This document shows, in pieces, positions 11,980 to 23,462 of a DNA stretch of 64,000 nt. The stretch spans positions 50,364,986-50,428,985 of the forward strand of contig NC_134016.1 of assembly GCF_040712315.1 (NCBI RefSeq). Reading direction: 5' to 3'. A program made the position numbers and the translations under genes. Below the pieces are notes generated by a model. It was given only the letters and a program-made list of their open reading frames with translations. It searched no databases and was not told the origin of the DNA. This DNA is from Castanea sativa (Eukaryota; Streptophyta; Magnoliopsida; Fagales; Fagaceae). Positions within the stretch are counted from its first letter, which is position 1; every line of letters starts with the position of its first letter.

Positions 11980-13379
11980 ATGAAAAGTTAAGATTTAAGT
12001 GGTTACCGAGAGAGTACGGTAGAATGACCCATATATACACTCTTTCATAAAGATTCCCTCTACAAAGCCACTTTTTTGGCCTTTAACAAACAACTTTACA
12101 CCGCTTTGATAATTTTCTAGCATCTTCCGCCAAGTAGGGGGTGACTCCAGTGATGTCCCCTTCTCCTGCAGTGCATTGACCTGAAAAGCAAGTCTACGTG
12201 ATTTCTGCCTAATCAGGTGAGGCAATTGTCATTTTTTATCTTTTGATGAAATCTGATCAGTTTTTTTTTTTTTTTTGGTATGTTAGGTAAATATAACACA
12301 TTGTAATAAAAATTAGAAGAATATGATCCACCTTAAGAAAATATTAATCAACCATACAAAAAATAATAATATAATATATTTGTAGAGATAAAAAGATAAA
12401 AAAAATATTTATAGAAATCTTTTTTAATAAATAATATTTGAAATAATTGTTACTTTTTATATATTATATCTCATTGCATAATATTTATATATTATCACAT
12501 ATTGCGTAAGTCTACAGCTTTTATAAATTGCCACGTACATTGCTAGGTCAATTCGGTTATATTGGATTTGATGAAGATACTTTTTGAGAAGTTGGCTCGC
12601 AACATAATTTGCTGCCTATATGATTATCAAAAAAATAATTTGTTGCCTTTATTTTCTGTATTTTAAAACTAAAGTTATTTAAATGATTGAGGTCCAAAGA
12701 CAAGGAAAATGGTAGGATCATTATTTATATATATATATATGTATGTATGTATAATTCTTTTTTTCTCTAAACGAAATCTTGGACTTATTTTCTATTAGAA
12801 ATATAAACATATGGTGGAATATACATATATTTGAATTCTCAAAATATTAATCCAATAGCTATTTATATTATTGGATTAATCTCTAAGGCTAGTCTATAAC
12901 TTTTTATATTATTGGATTAATATTTTGAGAATTCAAATATATGAATATTCTACCATATGTTTGTATTTCTAATAGAATATAAGTCCAAGATTTTGTTTAG
13001 AGAAAAAAAAAAAGAATTATTTTAGCTTGTGGTTTTGTGAGAGAGATTTCTTTGAGTGCATTTGGGATTACTTAGCAGCATAGCTAGCAATAATTGCTTA
13101 GAAAAAAGAGCACATATGGCCCTGACAATGACAGCAGATGGAATTATTATTCCGAAAAGGGAGAGGGGCACCTTAGAAAGGGAAGATACAGAGCATCAAC
13201 GTTATAATATGATAAAAAGGATCACCAGCTAGGAACTTTATGAAATCCATTATTGTAAGATTCGTTTGAATAATTTGACATGTGATTCATGTGAACTTTA
13301 TTTTAGAAGTCTATAGCAAGTTGAAACTCAATGATAGAATTCATATTAGTACGTTCACACCTAACTACCAGTTGGTTTT
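11980..13379. repeat. 1.4-kb direct duplication, right copy
   Basis: Second copy of the segment at 8806-10180. It is colinear, with small indels and scattered substitutions. The main difference is inside the foldback MITE (12751-13020), where the loop is inverted and partly duplicated. The minus strand reads T-A-G-E-G-D-I-T-G-V-T-P-Y-L-A-E-D-A-R-K in the same frame as the left copy, so that exon-like fragment was present before the duplication. Confidence 0.85.
12751..13020. mobile_element. Foldback MITE, right copy with inverted loop
   Basis: The outer arms are the same as at 9595-9829. After the left arm the loop runs TTGAATTCTCAAAATATTAA through CTAGTCTATA, which is the reverse complement of the left copy's loop. 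The normal-orientation end (TGGATTAATATTTTGAGAAT) then follows. This is what recombination within the stem of a hairpin would produce. Confidence 0.7.
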
Positions 13380-13671
13380 GTCCATATTCAGCAAAAGAAT
13401 AAAAAAAGGTTTTGTCCATAGCTACAGACAACGGGAAAGCTTTCCCACATGGCCACGTTGAATAGCCATACACTTTCTCAAGATATAGACAATTGAAAGG
13501 CAGAGGAGAAAAGAAAATGAAGGGTCCTTAAGAAAAGAGCAGTCGGTCCATTTTTTGTTTTGTCTCACACATACATACTTCAGATCATTTCCTTTAATTT
13601 GGCTCTCATCCTTTTCCTTTTTTTATTTTTACCTGCATCATCCTTATCCATAGACGGGTCACGGGATCACT
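13380..13671. other. Spacer, nothing recognised
   Basis: Short non-coding interval between the right duplicate and the TRIM element. No gene or repeat recognised. Confidence 0.5.
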
Positions 13672-14000
13672 TGTTATTAGAATTATGGTTAAGTGATTAA
13701 ACTTACCATTTCCTAATAACTTAAACTTTTGGGACAGTTGGTAATTTAACATGGTATCAGAGCAGGAGATCCTAAGTTCAATCCCTGTCTTCACTCTACC
13801 TCTCATTTAAAATGTTAAATTTTCACTTGTTGGGCCCCCACTTACTAAGGGGAAGTTTAGGCCCATAAGTGAGGGGGAGTGTTAGAATTATGGTTAAGTG
13901 ATTAAACTTACAATTTCCTAATAGTTTAAGCTTTTGGGACAGTTGGTAATTTAAGTTTTTGGGAAATAGTAAGTTTAATCATTTAACCATAATTCTAACA
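13672..14000 (+). mobile_element. TRIM/SMART miniature LTR retrotransposon
   Basis: The first LTR (13672-13751, about 80 bp) begins TGTTA and ends TTTAACA. It is followed directly by TGGTATCAGAGC (13752-13763), the classic plant primer-binding site complementary to initiator tRNA-Met. The internal region is only about 128 bp and ends in a polypurine tract GAGGGGGAG (13871-13879). The second LTR starts TGTTAGAATTATGGTTAAGT at 13880. Its 3' end lacks the terminal CA and runs into an inverted partial LTR (13957-14000, ending AATTCTAACA). A CACTTGT heptamer overlaps both outer edges (13668-13674 and 13999-14005). It encodes no protein. A solo LTR of the same family lies at 32288-32364. Confidence 0.9.
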
Positions 14001-14009
14001 CTTGTAAAG

Positions 14010-14798
14010 CAAACAGGAGCATGAACACACAAAGGCAAAAAGCGTTTTGTTGGTGCCGACACTAGGGGCTGTGTGGTTAGCACTTAGTAGAAAAAAGCAC
14101 CTTTTTTTTTTTGTTTTTATTTTCAGTTTTTAGTAGATTCCACTGCTAAAAAAAATTGGTTTGGCTTTAGTTTGTATTTGGTTTTCATTTTCAATATTTT
14201 AAAAGTTGAATTTGAATACAAAAGATGTTCGTTTTCTATGAATATGAATATAGCGGCATACTTATAAATATTGTGAAGAAAAAAAGGTTACTATTTTTAG
14301 TGATGTGATGTGTGTGAGTGAGAAAAGTTACTTTAAAAAAAAATAGAAAACAATGATCAAACCTAGGTATGATGTATTCTATACCTAAATTATGTATTCA
14401 AAAAATTTACCAAACACTACTAAATGTGAAAATAAATGTTTTTTTTTCTATATTTAAATTTTGAATTTGAATATAGGACAAAGAAAATGAAAAAGAAAAT
14501 ACACCACTTTTTGAAACCAAGCAAGCCTAGGCCACTGGATGATGGAGGATCAAGGATTGACATTAAGAACCACAGTAACGGGTTTTATTTTTTAATTATT
14601 ATGTGTGTGGTTATAACAATATTCTCAATGTTGGAGAATTCCACTTACTTTCGCTTAATAACAACGGAAATTTTGGTTGGTATGTTCATTGGATAAATCT
14701 TGTGCAATTTTTTGTGGCAGAAGAAGGACTCATGTTCATTTAGCCATGCAAAACATTGTGTCCCTTGTCTTTTCCTTTAAAGATAATTTGCATTTAAA
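14010..14798. other. Non-coding stretch with MITE-like debris
   Basis: AT-rich with poly-A/T runs. Phrases such as TTTACCAAACACTACTAAAT suggest a decayed TIR element end. The short frame 14436-14696 has no recognisable domain. Confidence 0.4.
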
Positions 14799-14932
14799 GA
14801 ATAATTGGAGAGTGGGACCAGTTAATAATACACAACATATTCACATTATTGCATATCCAAATGTTGAATAATTGGAGAGTGGGACCAGTTAATAATACAC
14901 AACATATTCACATTATTGCATATCCAAATGTT
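14799..14932. repeat. Perfect 67-bp tandem duplication
   Basis: The 67-bp unit at 14799-14865 is followed at once by an identical unit at 14866-14932 (starting GAATAATTGGAGAGTGGGAC). The lack of differences suggests a recent event, or an assembly artefact. Confidence 0.9.
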
Positions 14933-14989
14933 TTAGGCACAGTACTCTCATAGTGTGCTCAGAAGTTTGGTAGATTTTCAAAATGATCA

Positions 14990-15250
14990 GAAAAGAAGCG
15001 ACCTTTACAATATGTGGTAGATCCAAACTTTGTTTCTCTTCACCAGTTGTGTAATAATTAATGGTTTGCTCCAGGGGTTTTCCATTCATTTGGTCAGCTT
15101 CTCTATGCTTTGATGCTGCCTCATTTTCTTCCAATGCCCTTCTCTGTGCAATATTGACAAGGTGGTCTGTGTCTGTAATTGAGACAGGTCTTACCCCTTC
15201 AACAACAGCTCCAAGGGATTCAAGTATTTGAGACTTAGACAAATTTGCAA
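14990..15250 (-). pseudogene. Unrecognised coding-like exon fragment
   Basis: The minus strand has an open, amino-acid-diverse frame of about 85 codons with I-L-E-S-L-G-A-V-V-E-G-V-R-P-V-S and A-Q-R-R-A-L-E-E-N-E-A-A-S-K-H. An acceptor-like GTCTAAG lies upstream (about 15237) and an AAG|GTCGCT donor-like site near 15000. The composition differs from the surrounding AT-rich filler, so it is probably a real exon or an exon relic. I do not recognise the family and see no partner exons. Confidence 0.35.
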
Positions 15251-15259
15251 TGAGAAGAA

Positions 15260-16235
15260 AAATCAAGTAGGTTGCAGTACATATAGAGGGGAAAAGAAAG
15301 CCAAGGGGGAAAAAAGAGGCTATTTCATATTTGAGTACTTAGACAGGCAGTCAATGGTCTCCTACAGCTTTCCTCACCAAGCTAACATTTTTTGAAATCT
15401 AAAATTCTTCACAGTTCAGAGTCTTCAGACACCTACAATTACTGGATCCTACCCCTCAAATACGGAAGTGAAAAAACTGGCTACAAAAATAATCCTAGAG
15501 ATGATAAGAAGACAATTCTTGCTTTATCTTGCTTCAGGCCCTATCTAACAAATAAATTGCATATGGTGTGGTCAGTGTGGATATTCTTGTGTAAGAGGTT
15601 AAGCAAAAGAAATGGTTTAATTAAGCATGTTGAACTGGAAGCAAGACATGGTCATCATTTTCAAAAAAACTTTATATAGTTCAAGAATCAAGTATACCCA
15701 AGAATCATCATTTTCTTTTTCCTTTATCAATAATATTCTCTTATTACCTATAAAAAACAAGAGTCTGATGTTTCTTAATTGTTAAAATCTCATTTATCTG
15801 GTATTAGTTTTCTATTGGTATTCAAGTATAGTAAATACTAGTTGCTAACCCATGCGATACATAGAAAAATTTGAATTTGAATGTAATGTTTTATGCAGTT
15901 TTTGAAATAGAGTTGTAGCATTTTTCCATTAATGAAATATTTTCTTTACTGTTCCAGCATTTTTGCAGTAAAGGTTATTTATGAATTTCAACCAGTTTGT
16001 TTTGTAACACCTAATTTTGATGTAATTAGTAATAATCTTAACAACCCAAGGGATTCAACTGAAACAATTATAAAGCAACATTCTTCTCAATGAGTTTTTA
16101 ACTAGACATATATTCTTTAGGATTATGGGGACAAATCATTATGGTTTTTTGAAATTTTGAGTCACTTGGAAGTGACTGTTTCTTACATTGAATTTAAAAA
16201 GTATCTGGAATATGCAGTAGAAAAGCCAAAAAGGC
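15260..16235. other. Non-coding stretch
   Basis: No gene supported. A plus-strand frame at 15392-15679 has no recognisable motif. The rest is AT-rich. Confidence 0.45.
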
Positions 16236-16238
16236 TTA

Positions 16239-16635
16239 GAGCATCTCCAATAGCTTCTTTAAAGCCAATTTTAGAAAGAAAACACCCCAAAAACCTACTC
16301 CAACAACTTCTCTATCTCCATTTTTTATATTAGAATTGCTACAGTGCTTCTCTACAAGAAGAGAACATTGTAGCGTTTACTGTTCATACTTCAAATGTTT
16401 TTTTTTAATATTATAATAATCAGTTATTGAATAAAAAAAATGTTGGAAGATGTGTAGTTGTTAAAAAAAAAAAAATTAATAAAGAATGAATGAAGAAATA
16501 ATATTTAAATGAGATGGAGAAAATGATAGAGAATCTTTTAGAAAGTATATTTGAAAAAGTAGCTAAGTAAAAGCTAAATATCACCGTTCATTATCTAAAC
16601 AATAAAAAAATTTAAATAAATTGCTGGAGATGCTC
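16239..16635. mobile_element. Tourist-like MITE, GAGCATCTCC termini
   Basis: Terminal inverted repeats GAGCATCTCCAATAG and CTGGAGATGCTC, flanked by TTA on both sides (16236-16238 and 16636-16638). The TTA target duplication and length of 397 bp fit a PIF/Harbinger-derived MITE. No coding capacity. Confidence 0.85.
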
Positions 16636-16639
16636 TTAA

Positions 16640-16990
16640 TCACAATTCCCCAATGCATACACCACCCCTCCACCACACAAGAGACAAACAAGACAAAAGC
16701 AGGCTTTTGTTTAAGTACTCGGTCAAGTTAAGGTGAAAAAAGCATATATATAGCTAGCAAAGGGATATCATTATATATATCACATACAAATACACATTTC
16801 TGCTATTTAATATTTAGTTTAGTCCCAAAGAAAAAAGAGAGAGAACTAAGATGAGATACTTGAGGTTGAGGCGATGAAGACTGGGTCACCGACGGCTGGG
16901 ATAGAGACAGCGAGTCTAGCGATAAACGGGGCCGGAGTTGAGAGGTTCAAATTATTTCCCTTTTAGGTTACGATTTTTTGGTTTAAAATT
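16640..16990. other. Spacer with short GC-richer patch
   Basis: Non-coding. A short GC-richer patch (about 16855-16945, GATGAGATACTTGAGGTTGA onward) could be a captured fragment but has no recognisable frame. Confidence 0.35.
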
Positions 16991-16994
16991 GGTT

Positions 16995-17935
16995 AAAATG
17001 TAAAATTCACTATCTAAATTTCACCTTTTGTCATTTCAGTCATTTAAATTTAACTTTTGTTATTTCAATTCTCTAAGTTTCAATTATACTAAATTCAGTC
17101 ATCTATTTACTATCCGTTAACTTACACAAAAGACACAATTTTACGGTTTAATATTCATCAAATTTTTTTTTTACAGTTTAATTAATATTTAATTTTTTTA
17201 ATTTCTAAGTTTTAGAAAATACGTTAATTAAAAAAAAACATAAACTAAACCCAAAAGTCTAAAACCCTTGAAGAACAAAGTCGAAATAGCGCCAATTCCA
17301 TTTCGATGATAGCGCATAGATTTTGAAGATGATGACCACCACCTTGTTCAAATCGGAAATGGAATCAGATTCAGATTTGGAATAGTGTGGTTTTGGTGGC
17401 ATTGGGATCACTGATGAGGTTCTAAGAGAGGATTATCGGTATATATGCATCCAGAGACATGGTTGGATTTTCTGATTGATGGGGAAGAGGACTTGGATGG
17501 TGTGTGTGTGTGTATATATATTTTTTTAAATCTTCTTCTTTGGATTCAAATCAACAACCAAAAAGTCAATGCTTATCTTTGGTAATTTTCAAGGCTTTTT
17601 AGTTTTATGACATAGATCTTCCTTTCTCCCTCTCAATCTTTTTTTTTTTTTTTCTCTCTCTCTTTCCCTTTCTTGTTCTTCACGAGTTTTAGACTTCGGT
17701 TTTAGTTAGTTTTTATTTTTTTAATTAACATTTTTTTTAAATTCATGAATTAAAAAAAAAAAATCTTAAAACAATGTCGTTTTGTGTAAATTAACAGTAC
17801 AATTTAACTAATAGTAACGGAGGATTGAATTGAGTATAATTAAAACTTAGAAGATTAAAATGACAAAAGTCAAATTTTGATGACTGAAATGATAAAAGGT
17901 GAAACTTAGAGTGTAAGTTTTGCATTTTGGCATAT
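16995..17935. mobile_element. Long-TIR (MULE-like) non-autonomous element
   Basis: About 120 bp at the left (17000-17122, including CACCTTTTGTCATTTCAGTC) is the reverse complement of the right end (17805-17925, including GACTGAAATGATAAAAGGTG), with a modest number of differences. Long degenerate TIRs of this size are typical of Mutator-like elements. The internal part (about 17270-17480) holds a GC-richer, exon-like patch around GATGATGACCACCACCTTGT that may be captured host sequence. No transposase was seen. Confidence 0.65.
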
Positions 17936-17939
17936 AAAT

Positions 17940-18890
17940 TTTATTGTTTTTTTTTTATTGGTAGTTAGTTTATAGCAATTTAATTTTTATTAATTTTTTT
18001 TGTTCATTTTAAAATCTATCTGAAAAGTGAGGACCAATCTTGTTTTTTTTTTTTTTAGTAGATCTAAAATCTATTGGAGGACCTTATTGGGCTTGCTGTT
18101 ATTATTTGTTTATTTAATATTTTAGTTCAATAAAATTTTTTTAGGCTTTTCCTTTTTGTTTGAAATGGGCTAATATATTGTTCAATAACTAATTATGGAC
18201 CAATGTTTAATTTTATTGGGCTTAAAGCAAATATAGGGTGGTAACACAAATTTCATCATCTACTTCTAACTTATGTCAATTTGCTTTGAACCTTAATATT
18301 TTCAGATCCAAAGTAAGATCTACGTTTCATTACTTCTTGGAAAAACTCTAAGGTATTTTCTTTTTCCATTGTTCTTCTCTCCTTTTTATTCTTAAGAATG
18401 TTATGTTGTTTACATGAATATCAAGTGGATCTATATATATAACATTAATAGTACCGGTATAATTGAACATGGTGCGTAAACACTGGTTACAAGCAGTTCT
18501 TTTTAATTAAATGGAAGACACCTTTCCAATCCCTTGTCATATAAATATGGGGAAAATCTAATAAGTAGTAACCTTGAAAACAAATTATCGTCTTTCCTTG
18601 ATCAAGATTAGAGACAAAATCGTGTGAAATTTGATGATGTGAATGGAATCGTTGTTTTTTAGGCAATTCTCTCATTTAGACATCCATTTATTAAATTTTC
18701 TGAGCACGGTAATTTTTCCTTCTGTTATTATTTTTGGTTTAGTATTTATTTTAGAAAATATATTCTAGTAAATTTTATAATTAAAGTAAAATTTTCTTTT
18801 ATTATAGTTTTCAAATTAAAAGTCCGAATAAAATCACCCATAATTTTGTCAATCAACTAGCACTTCTTAATACTTTCAATGAAAATGTTC
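17940..18890. other. Non-coding stretch
   Basis: AT-rich, poly-T tracts near 17980 and 18040. No gene seen. Confidence 0.5.
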
Positions 18891-18893
18891 AGG

Positions 18894-19823
18894 GTTTGTT
18901 TGGTAGAGAGTTTTAGGTATAGTTGTTTAAAATAATGTGAAAAATGTGATTTAAAAAGTTTTGTGAAAATACGTATTTAAAGTACACATAATGTAAAAAA
19001 TGTGCTTGATACTATGAAACAACATATTTTAAAATGTGAAAAAACATAATTGTGTTTTTGGTAAGTGTATGTATTTATAAAAAAAATTGGTAACTTTTTT
19101 GACAAAAATAGTGTTTTTATTTGAGGGGAGAGAAACTCCCACTCATTCCAGTTAGCCATTCCTCTCTCCCTCTTCTTTCCCCATTCTCCCTCTCTGCGTT
19201 ACAGGACCCAACAAACCAAAAATCTGCAAAATATTTAACAAAATTACACCCAAATCAACCAAAATTGAAAACCTCTTCGATCTCTTCCCACATCTATTTT
19301 CCTTCTGATCTGAATGCGCTAACATACAGATTTGCAAAAGAAATTCAAAATAGTTCACAAAATTCCAATTAGCAAAATCCATAAGGTAGCCCAACACACC
19401 AAATCTGAAACTGAAGTGAGAGTATTAGCTGAAAGATAGCGTGCAAGAGAGAAAGCGAAAGAAGAAGAAGAAGAAGAAAGAAGACATTGTGCAAGAGAGA
19501 AGAGAGGGGAAAAAAAAGAAAAGAAAGAGAAGAAGAAGAGAGCATGGCAGCGTGCAAAAGAAAGTGGAAAAGAAGAAGAAAAACGAAAGAAAGAATAATT
19601 AAACAGAGTATGTGAGAGGGAGAGAAAAAAAAAAAAATTGTTGCTAGAGAGAGCAAGAAAATATGATTGACTTGTCAATTTAGTGGTCCCACGTTTTTTA
19701 AATATTTACAACAATACCGCTCAGTATTATTACTCAAAAGCTGAAAACTGCTCTGAATTGGTTCTCAAAACACATTGGTTAAACACCATAAATTGAAAAC
19801 TGAAAACGGTGATTCAAACACTC
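18894..19823. mobile_element. Decayed TIR element with GA-rich core
   Basis: The left end GGGTTTGTTTGGTAGAGAG and the right end (reverse complement GAGTGTTTGAATCACCG) form an imperfect inverted repeat like the MITE at 23992-24130. The interior is strongly purine-biased at 19440-19660 (GAAGAAGAAG runs), which creates spurious open frames on the minus strand. No coding function inferred. Confidence 0.45.
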
Positions 19824-19829
19824 TTTAAC

Positions 19830-20823
19830 TAAACTCTCTTATCAAATTCATATTTTATTTTTAGGCCTACAATTTTTAATATTTAAATACTAAAAGTTAT
19901 TATTTGAATATTCTTACCAAACATTTCCTTAATATTCAAATGCTCCAATCCCATTTTTGCAACTACCAAATTATATATATATACATTTTAAAAAGTTTGA
20001 ATAATGTCTTGTCAATTATGGGTTCATAGTATTTAATTATGTAATTTACTCAATTTTGCTTCTTTCTTTTTTAGGCCACCTTTCGTTCTTTTTTTTTTTT
20101 CCTTTTTAGTTTCACTTCTTTACTATATATATTTTTGGATGTAGTCTCCTGGGCATTTAAATTTGGACAATGTTTAGGTACAAAGTTGGTTGTATTCTAA
20201 AGTTGGTTCACATCCAATAAAAAGAAATTGAGTGAAATTGTACCCTTAGGCTACAACAAATTTTATTGAATTTTGTCCTTTAAATTATTGATTAATAAAA
20301 TTTTTAAGAGATTTTCTCTTTTCCTTTTTATAGTGGATTATATGTTCTCCTTGTGAATTTAAGGTATTATTGTTGAGATAAATTTATTATGTTACTTGTG
20401 GTGACTTGCTACACTAAAAATGCCCATTAATTGTTTGTCCCTTACAAAATCTACCACATAAAAAGAAATTAAAAAAAATGATGAATTGTGAGGATATTAT
20501 TCACAAATTATCAGACATTGTTTTGTCCTAAACATATTTTCAATACAAATTTTTAATATCGTAGTTTAATCTAAAATTTAATTGAATTATTGATACTTAA
20601 AAAGCAGTTCTTAAAACCTCATGCAATACATGGTTAGGAAGGATTTAACCCAAAAAAAAAAAAAATAGTGGTACAAAGACTTTCAGAAGTCCCAAACTCA
20701 TATATACATGAAGAAATATCTCTCACACAAATATGGCATGTTACAACTTTGTTGTGTGCTGCAGTACTTTATTCAAGCCACGCATTAACAAGTTATACCA
20801 AGGAAAATTCAGCATTCTCTAGA
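19830..20823. other. 5' flank of the ankyrin gene
   Basis: Non-coding, AT-rich upstream region. The reading frame of the ankyrin gene stays open upstream to about 20668 but contains no ATG there, so this part is taken as 5' UTR or promoter. No clear TATA box could be assigned among the many TATATA runs. Confidence 0.5.
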
Positions 20824-23058
20824 ATGGATGAGAGAATTGGAAGGATGAAGCAAGTTGCTGAAAAAGGAGATATTGATGGCTTTTACAACTTAATTCAGGA
20901 GGATGTGAAATGTTTAGAGTACATCGATGAGTTTCCATTTGTTGATACTCCATTACACACAGCTGCATCTGCAGGGAACATTCCCGTTGCTATGGAGATG
21001 ATGAGATTAAAGCCCTCATTTGCTAGGAAACCAAATCGAGATGGATTTAGCCCCATTGACCTTGCTCTACTAAATGGGCATGCCGAGATGGTGCATCAGC
21101 TTCTACATGTTGATCAAGACCTTGTCCGTGTTAGAGGCAAGGGGAATATGACTCCTTTGCATCATGTAGCAAAAAGAAATGATCAACTTGATCTATTGAA
21201 TGAATTTATGTCAATCTGTCCAGATTCTATTACAGATTTGACAGCACAAAATGAGACTGCTCTACATATTGCCCTTAAAAATAACAAAATCGAGTCTTTT
21301 AAAGCCTTGGTGGGATGGCTCGCTAGCAGTTGGTCCCAAAATGCCTTAGATTATGAGAGAAAAATCTTGAACTGGAAGGACGAGGAAGGCAACACCGTGT
21401 TGCACATTGCAGTATCTAAAAAACAAACCGAGGTAAGCTCCCTCTGGTACTCAATTACGAAAATCCAAATTAACATCGATCTTGTATTAACACAATATGA
21501 ATAAAAGAAAAAAAAACAATAATAATTTTTTTCTTAATAAATTTCAACTCAAACTCTTATTAAAATGAAAAACTCGATGTAATGATAATGTATTAATTTT
21601 CTTTTAACAATTTCTCTTTTAATATACAAAATAAAAAATTAGTGAAAAATATTATCTTTCATTTTATGATGACCCTCGTTTTAACGGTATCAAATTATTA
21701 ATTGTTGGAAAACTCAAAATTTGAAGTTGGTTTTTCCATGATCGACAAATAAAATAAAATAACATACTTATAATCTCTTTATGCCTAAGTATTCTTCTAA
21801 TTGAAAAGCTTAGTGTAGCTAGGTAAGGGACACACGTAAGAATTATTTATATAGAGTCAGACACATAATACGATATCATTCATTGTCCGAAGTTTGGATA
21901 CAAAATAGCAAACCACTAAACTGTCATGGTCATTTGATAAATTAAATATAAATAAATAAATAAAACCAAATATAGTAATTAAATTATTATTTTTTAAATG
22001 ACAAAACTTGATACCACTAACACTTTTGCATGTATACAAGGAAATATTATTATTATTCATGTAAACTCATAAATTTTCCACTTTCGAATTTGTTATGTAT
22101 AAATTTTTTTTTAATAGAAAAAACCCTAAAAGTTTACGCATTTGGATTAAGAAAATAGACGCAGTGGAATCCTGATTAGTGACAGTGTATATGCATGCAG
22201 GCTGTGAAGCACTTGTTCGCTTGGAGTAGTGAGGTAGATATAAAAATTAAGAATAAAGAAAGTAAAACAGCATGGGGCATCTTGCAAACACAAACACAAG
22301 TAGACAACAACGACATGAGGAAGATACTAATCCGTGTGGGAGCTTCAAAGGATTCATCTATTACTACAGATAGTTCTTATGCACATTACCTAAGGCCACC
22401 CAAATGCAGACTTCTTGAAAAAATTCGAACCAATTATGCTCGTCAAATGACGACAATATCAGACGATAAGCGCAATGCGCTTCTGGTGGTTGCTGCACTG
22501 CTTATAACAGTCACCTATCAAGCGGCACTCAGCCCTCCTGGAGGACTTAAACCAGAAAAGGATTCTTGTGACGCCCCTTGCGCTGAATCTTCACTGATTA
22601 TTCATAGTCAGGCTAATGGACCTAGTCCGGCTAATGGACCTAGTCCGGCTAGAGTGGCTACAAGTGTTTCGTTTATATCTGTAGCCAATCTTTTGAACAC
22701 AATCCCCTTTAAGATGTTCTTGTTTGCTAATTCTGTGACATTTCTTATCTCAAACTCAGTAACTATTCTCCTCATTCCAGACGGGTACATTGGTTGGATG
22801 TTATCCGGAACTCAAGCCTTCCTATGGGCTTGCTATATTGTGTCCTTCGGGGCCATAACCGACTATCCATGGTCTTTGATTATTGGAGTTTCTATTTGTA
22901 CAGCGCTTTATCTGATCCTACTACAGGCCTTTTCTGTTTGGACAAGAATAAGAAGCAGGCGTCATGGTCTAGGCCTACGTGGTTTGCCGATTCGCTTACC
23001 GGAGAAGATTATATTGATGAAAAAAAAAAAGCCAAGCTCGGACGCTGGAGTTGTGTAG
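20824..23058 (+). CDS. Ankyrin-repeat PGG-domain membrane protein (two exons)
   Basis: Exon 1 is 20824-21432 (203 codons) and exon 2 is 22201-23058. The intron has GTAAGC and GCATGCAG borders, and the product is about 488 aa. The N-terminal half carries five ankyrin-type repeats (D-T-P-L-H-T-A-A-S-A-G at about residue 41, then near 75, 109, 143 and 189; the last spans the exon junction). The C-terminal half has the PGG domain: D-K-R-N-A-L-L-V-V-A-A-L-L near residue 291 and the signature P-P-G-G near 315, followed by three more hydrophobic segments. This is the plant ACD6/BDA1-like architecture, with a cytosolic ankyrin array and a four-helix membrane anchor. Family members act in immunity and stress signalling; a specific role is not inferable here. 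The start is the first in-frame ATG; the frame upstream has none. The splice sites and frame look intact. Confidence 0.9.
22612..22647 (+). repeat. 18-bp in-frame coding repeat (A-N-G-P-S-P twice)
   Basis: Two identical 18-bp units, GCTAATGGACCTAGTCCG, lie in the loop between the first and second predicted membrane segments of the PGG protein. They keep the frame and add six residues. This is a likely site of length variation between alleles. Confidence 0.9.
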
Positions 23059-23059
23059 G

Positions 23060-23462
23060 AGTCGTCACCAACTCTACAGCATTAGCCGGTGATAACTTTC
23101 ATGCATGTGTGATTTACTTCTGCATGTTTTTCATGCTTAGGTGATAATATGACTTTCTACTTTGCTCTTAGGTGGAAGCATTTAATGCTATGTTTTCTTG
23201 TCTCCTTTGTAATATCTAGGTATTATGACTTTCTACTTTGCTTTTAAGCGGTAGTATTTAATGCTTTGTATCAATATATCCAACAGAAGTATTGTATCCA
23301 AGAAGTGATATAGCCAAGTGTAGTGAGATAGCAAATAAGTGTGAGGAAATAAATAGTGAGTGAAATAGTGAAGAGTGGTGTGTCATGTGTGTAGCAAATT
23401 GTGTGTAATGTATTGAGCATAAATAAAAATTATATTTTATTGATAAATTTAAATAAAAATCA
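23060..23462. other. 3' flank of ankyrin gene
   Basis: Probable 3' UTR and spacer. TATTATGACTTTCTACTTTGC-like phrases occur twice (about 23144 and 23221), showing a short diverged duplication. No clear gene. Confidence 0.5.

Noticed and set aside
8806..13379. The 1.4-kb duplicates considered as LTRs of one retrotransposon
   Set aside because: No TG...CA ends, no primer-binding site after the left copy, no polypurine tract before the right copy, and no gag-pol between.
13752..13790. TGGTATCAGAGCAGGAG considered as part of a tRNA gene
   Set aside because: It is the primer-binding site complement of tRNA-Met inside a TRIM element; no cloverleaf can be built.
15392..15679. Plus-strand 95-codon frame
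   Set aside because: No recognisable motif, no splice context, AT-rich composition; not supportable as a gene.
19121..19678. Four overlapping frames around 19.1-19.7 kb
   Set aside because: Caused by a purine-rich tract (GAAGAA/AGAGAG); low-complexity peptides only.
20668..20823. Upstream extension of the ankyrin protein
   Set aside because: The frame is open but holds no ATG; the extension would need a non-AUG start, and the family normally begins near M-D-E-R.
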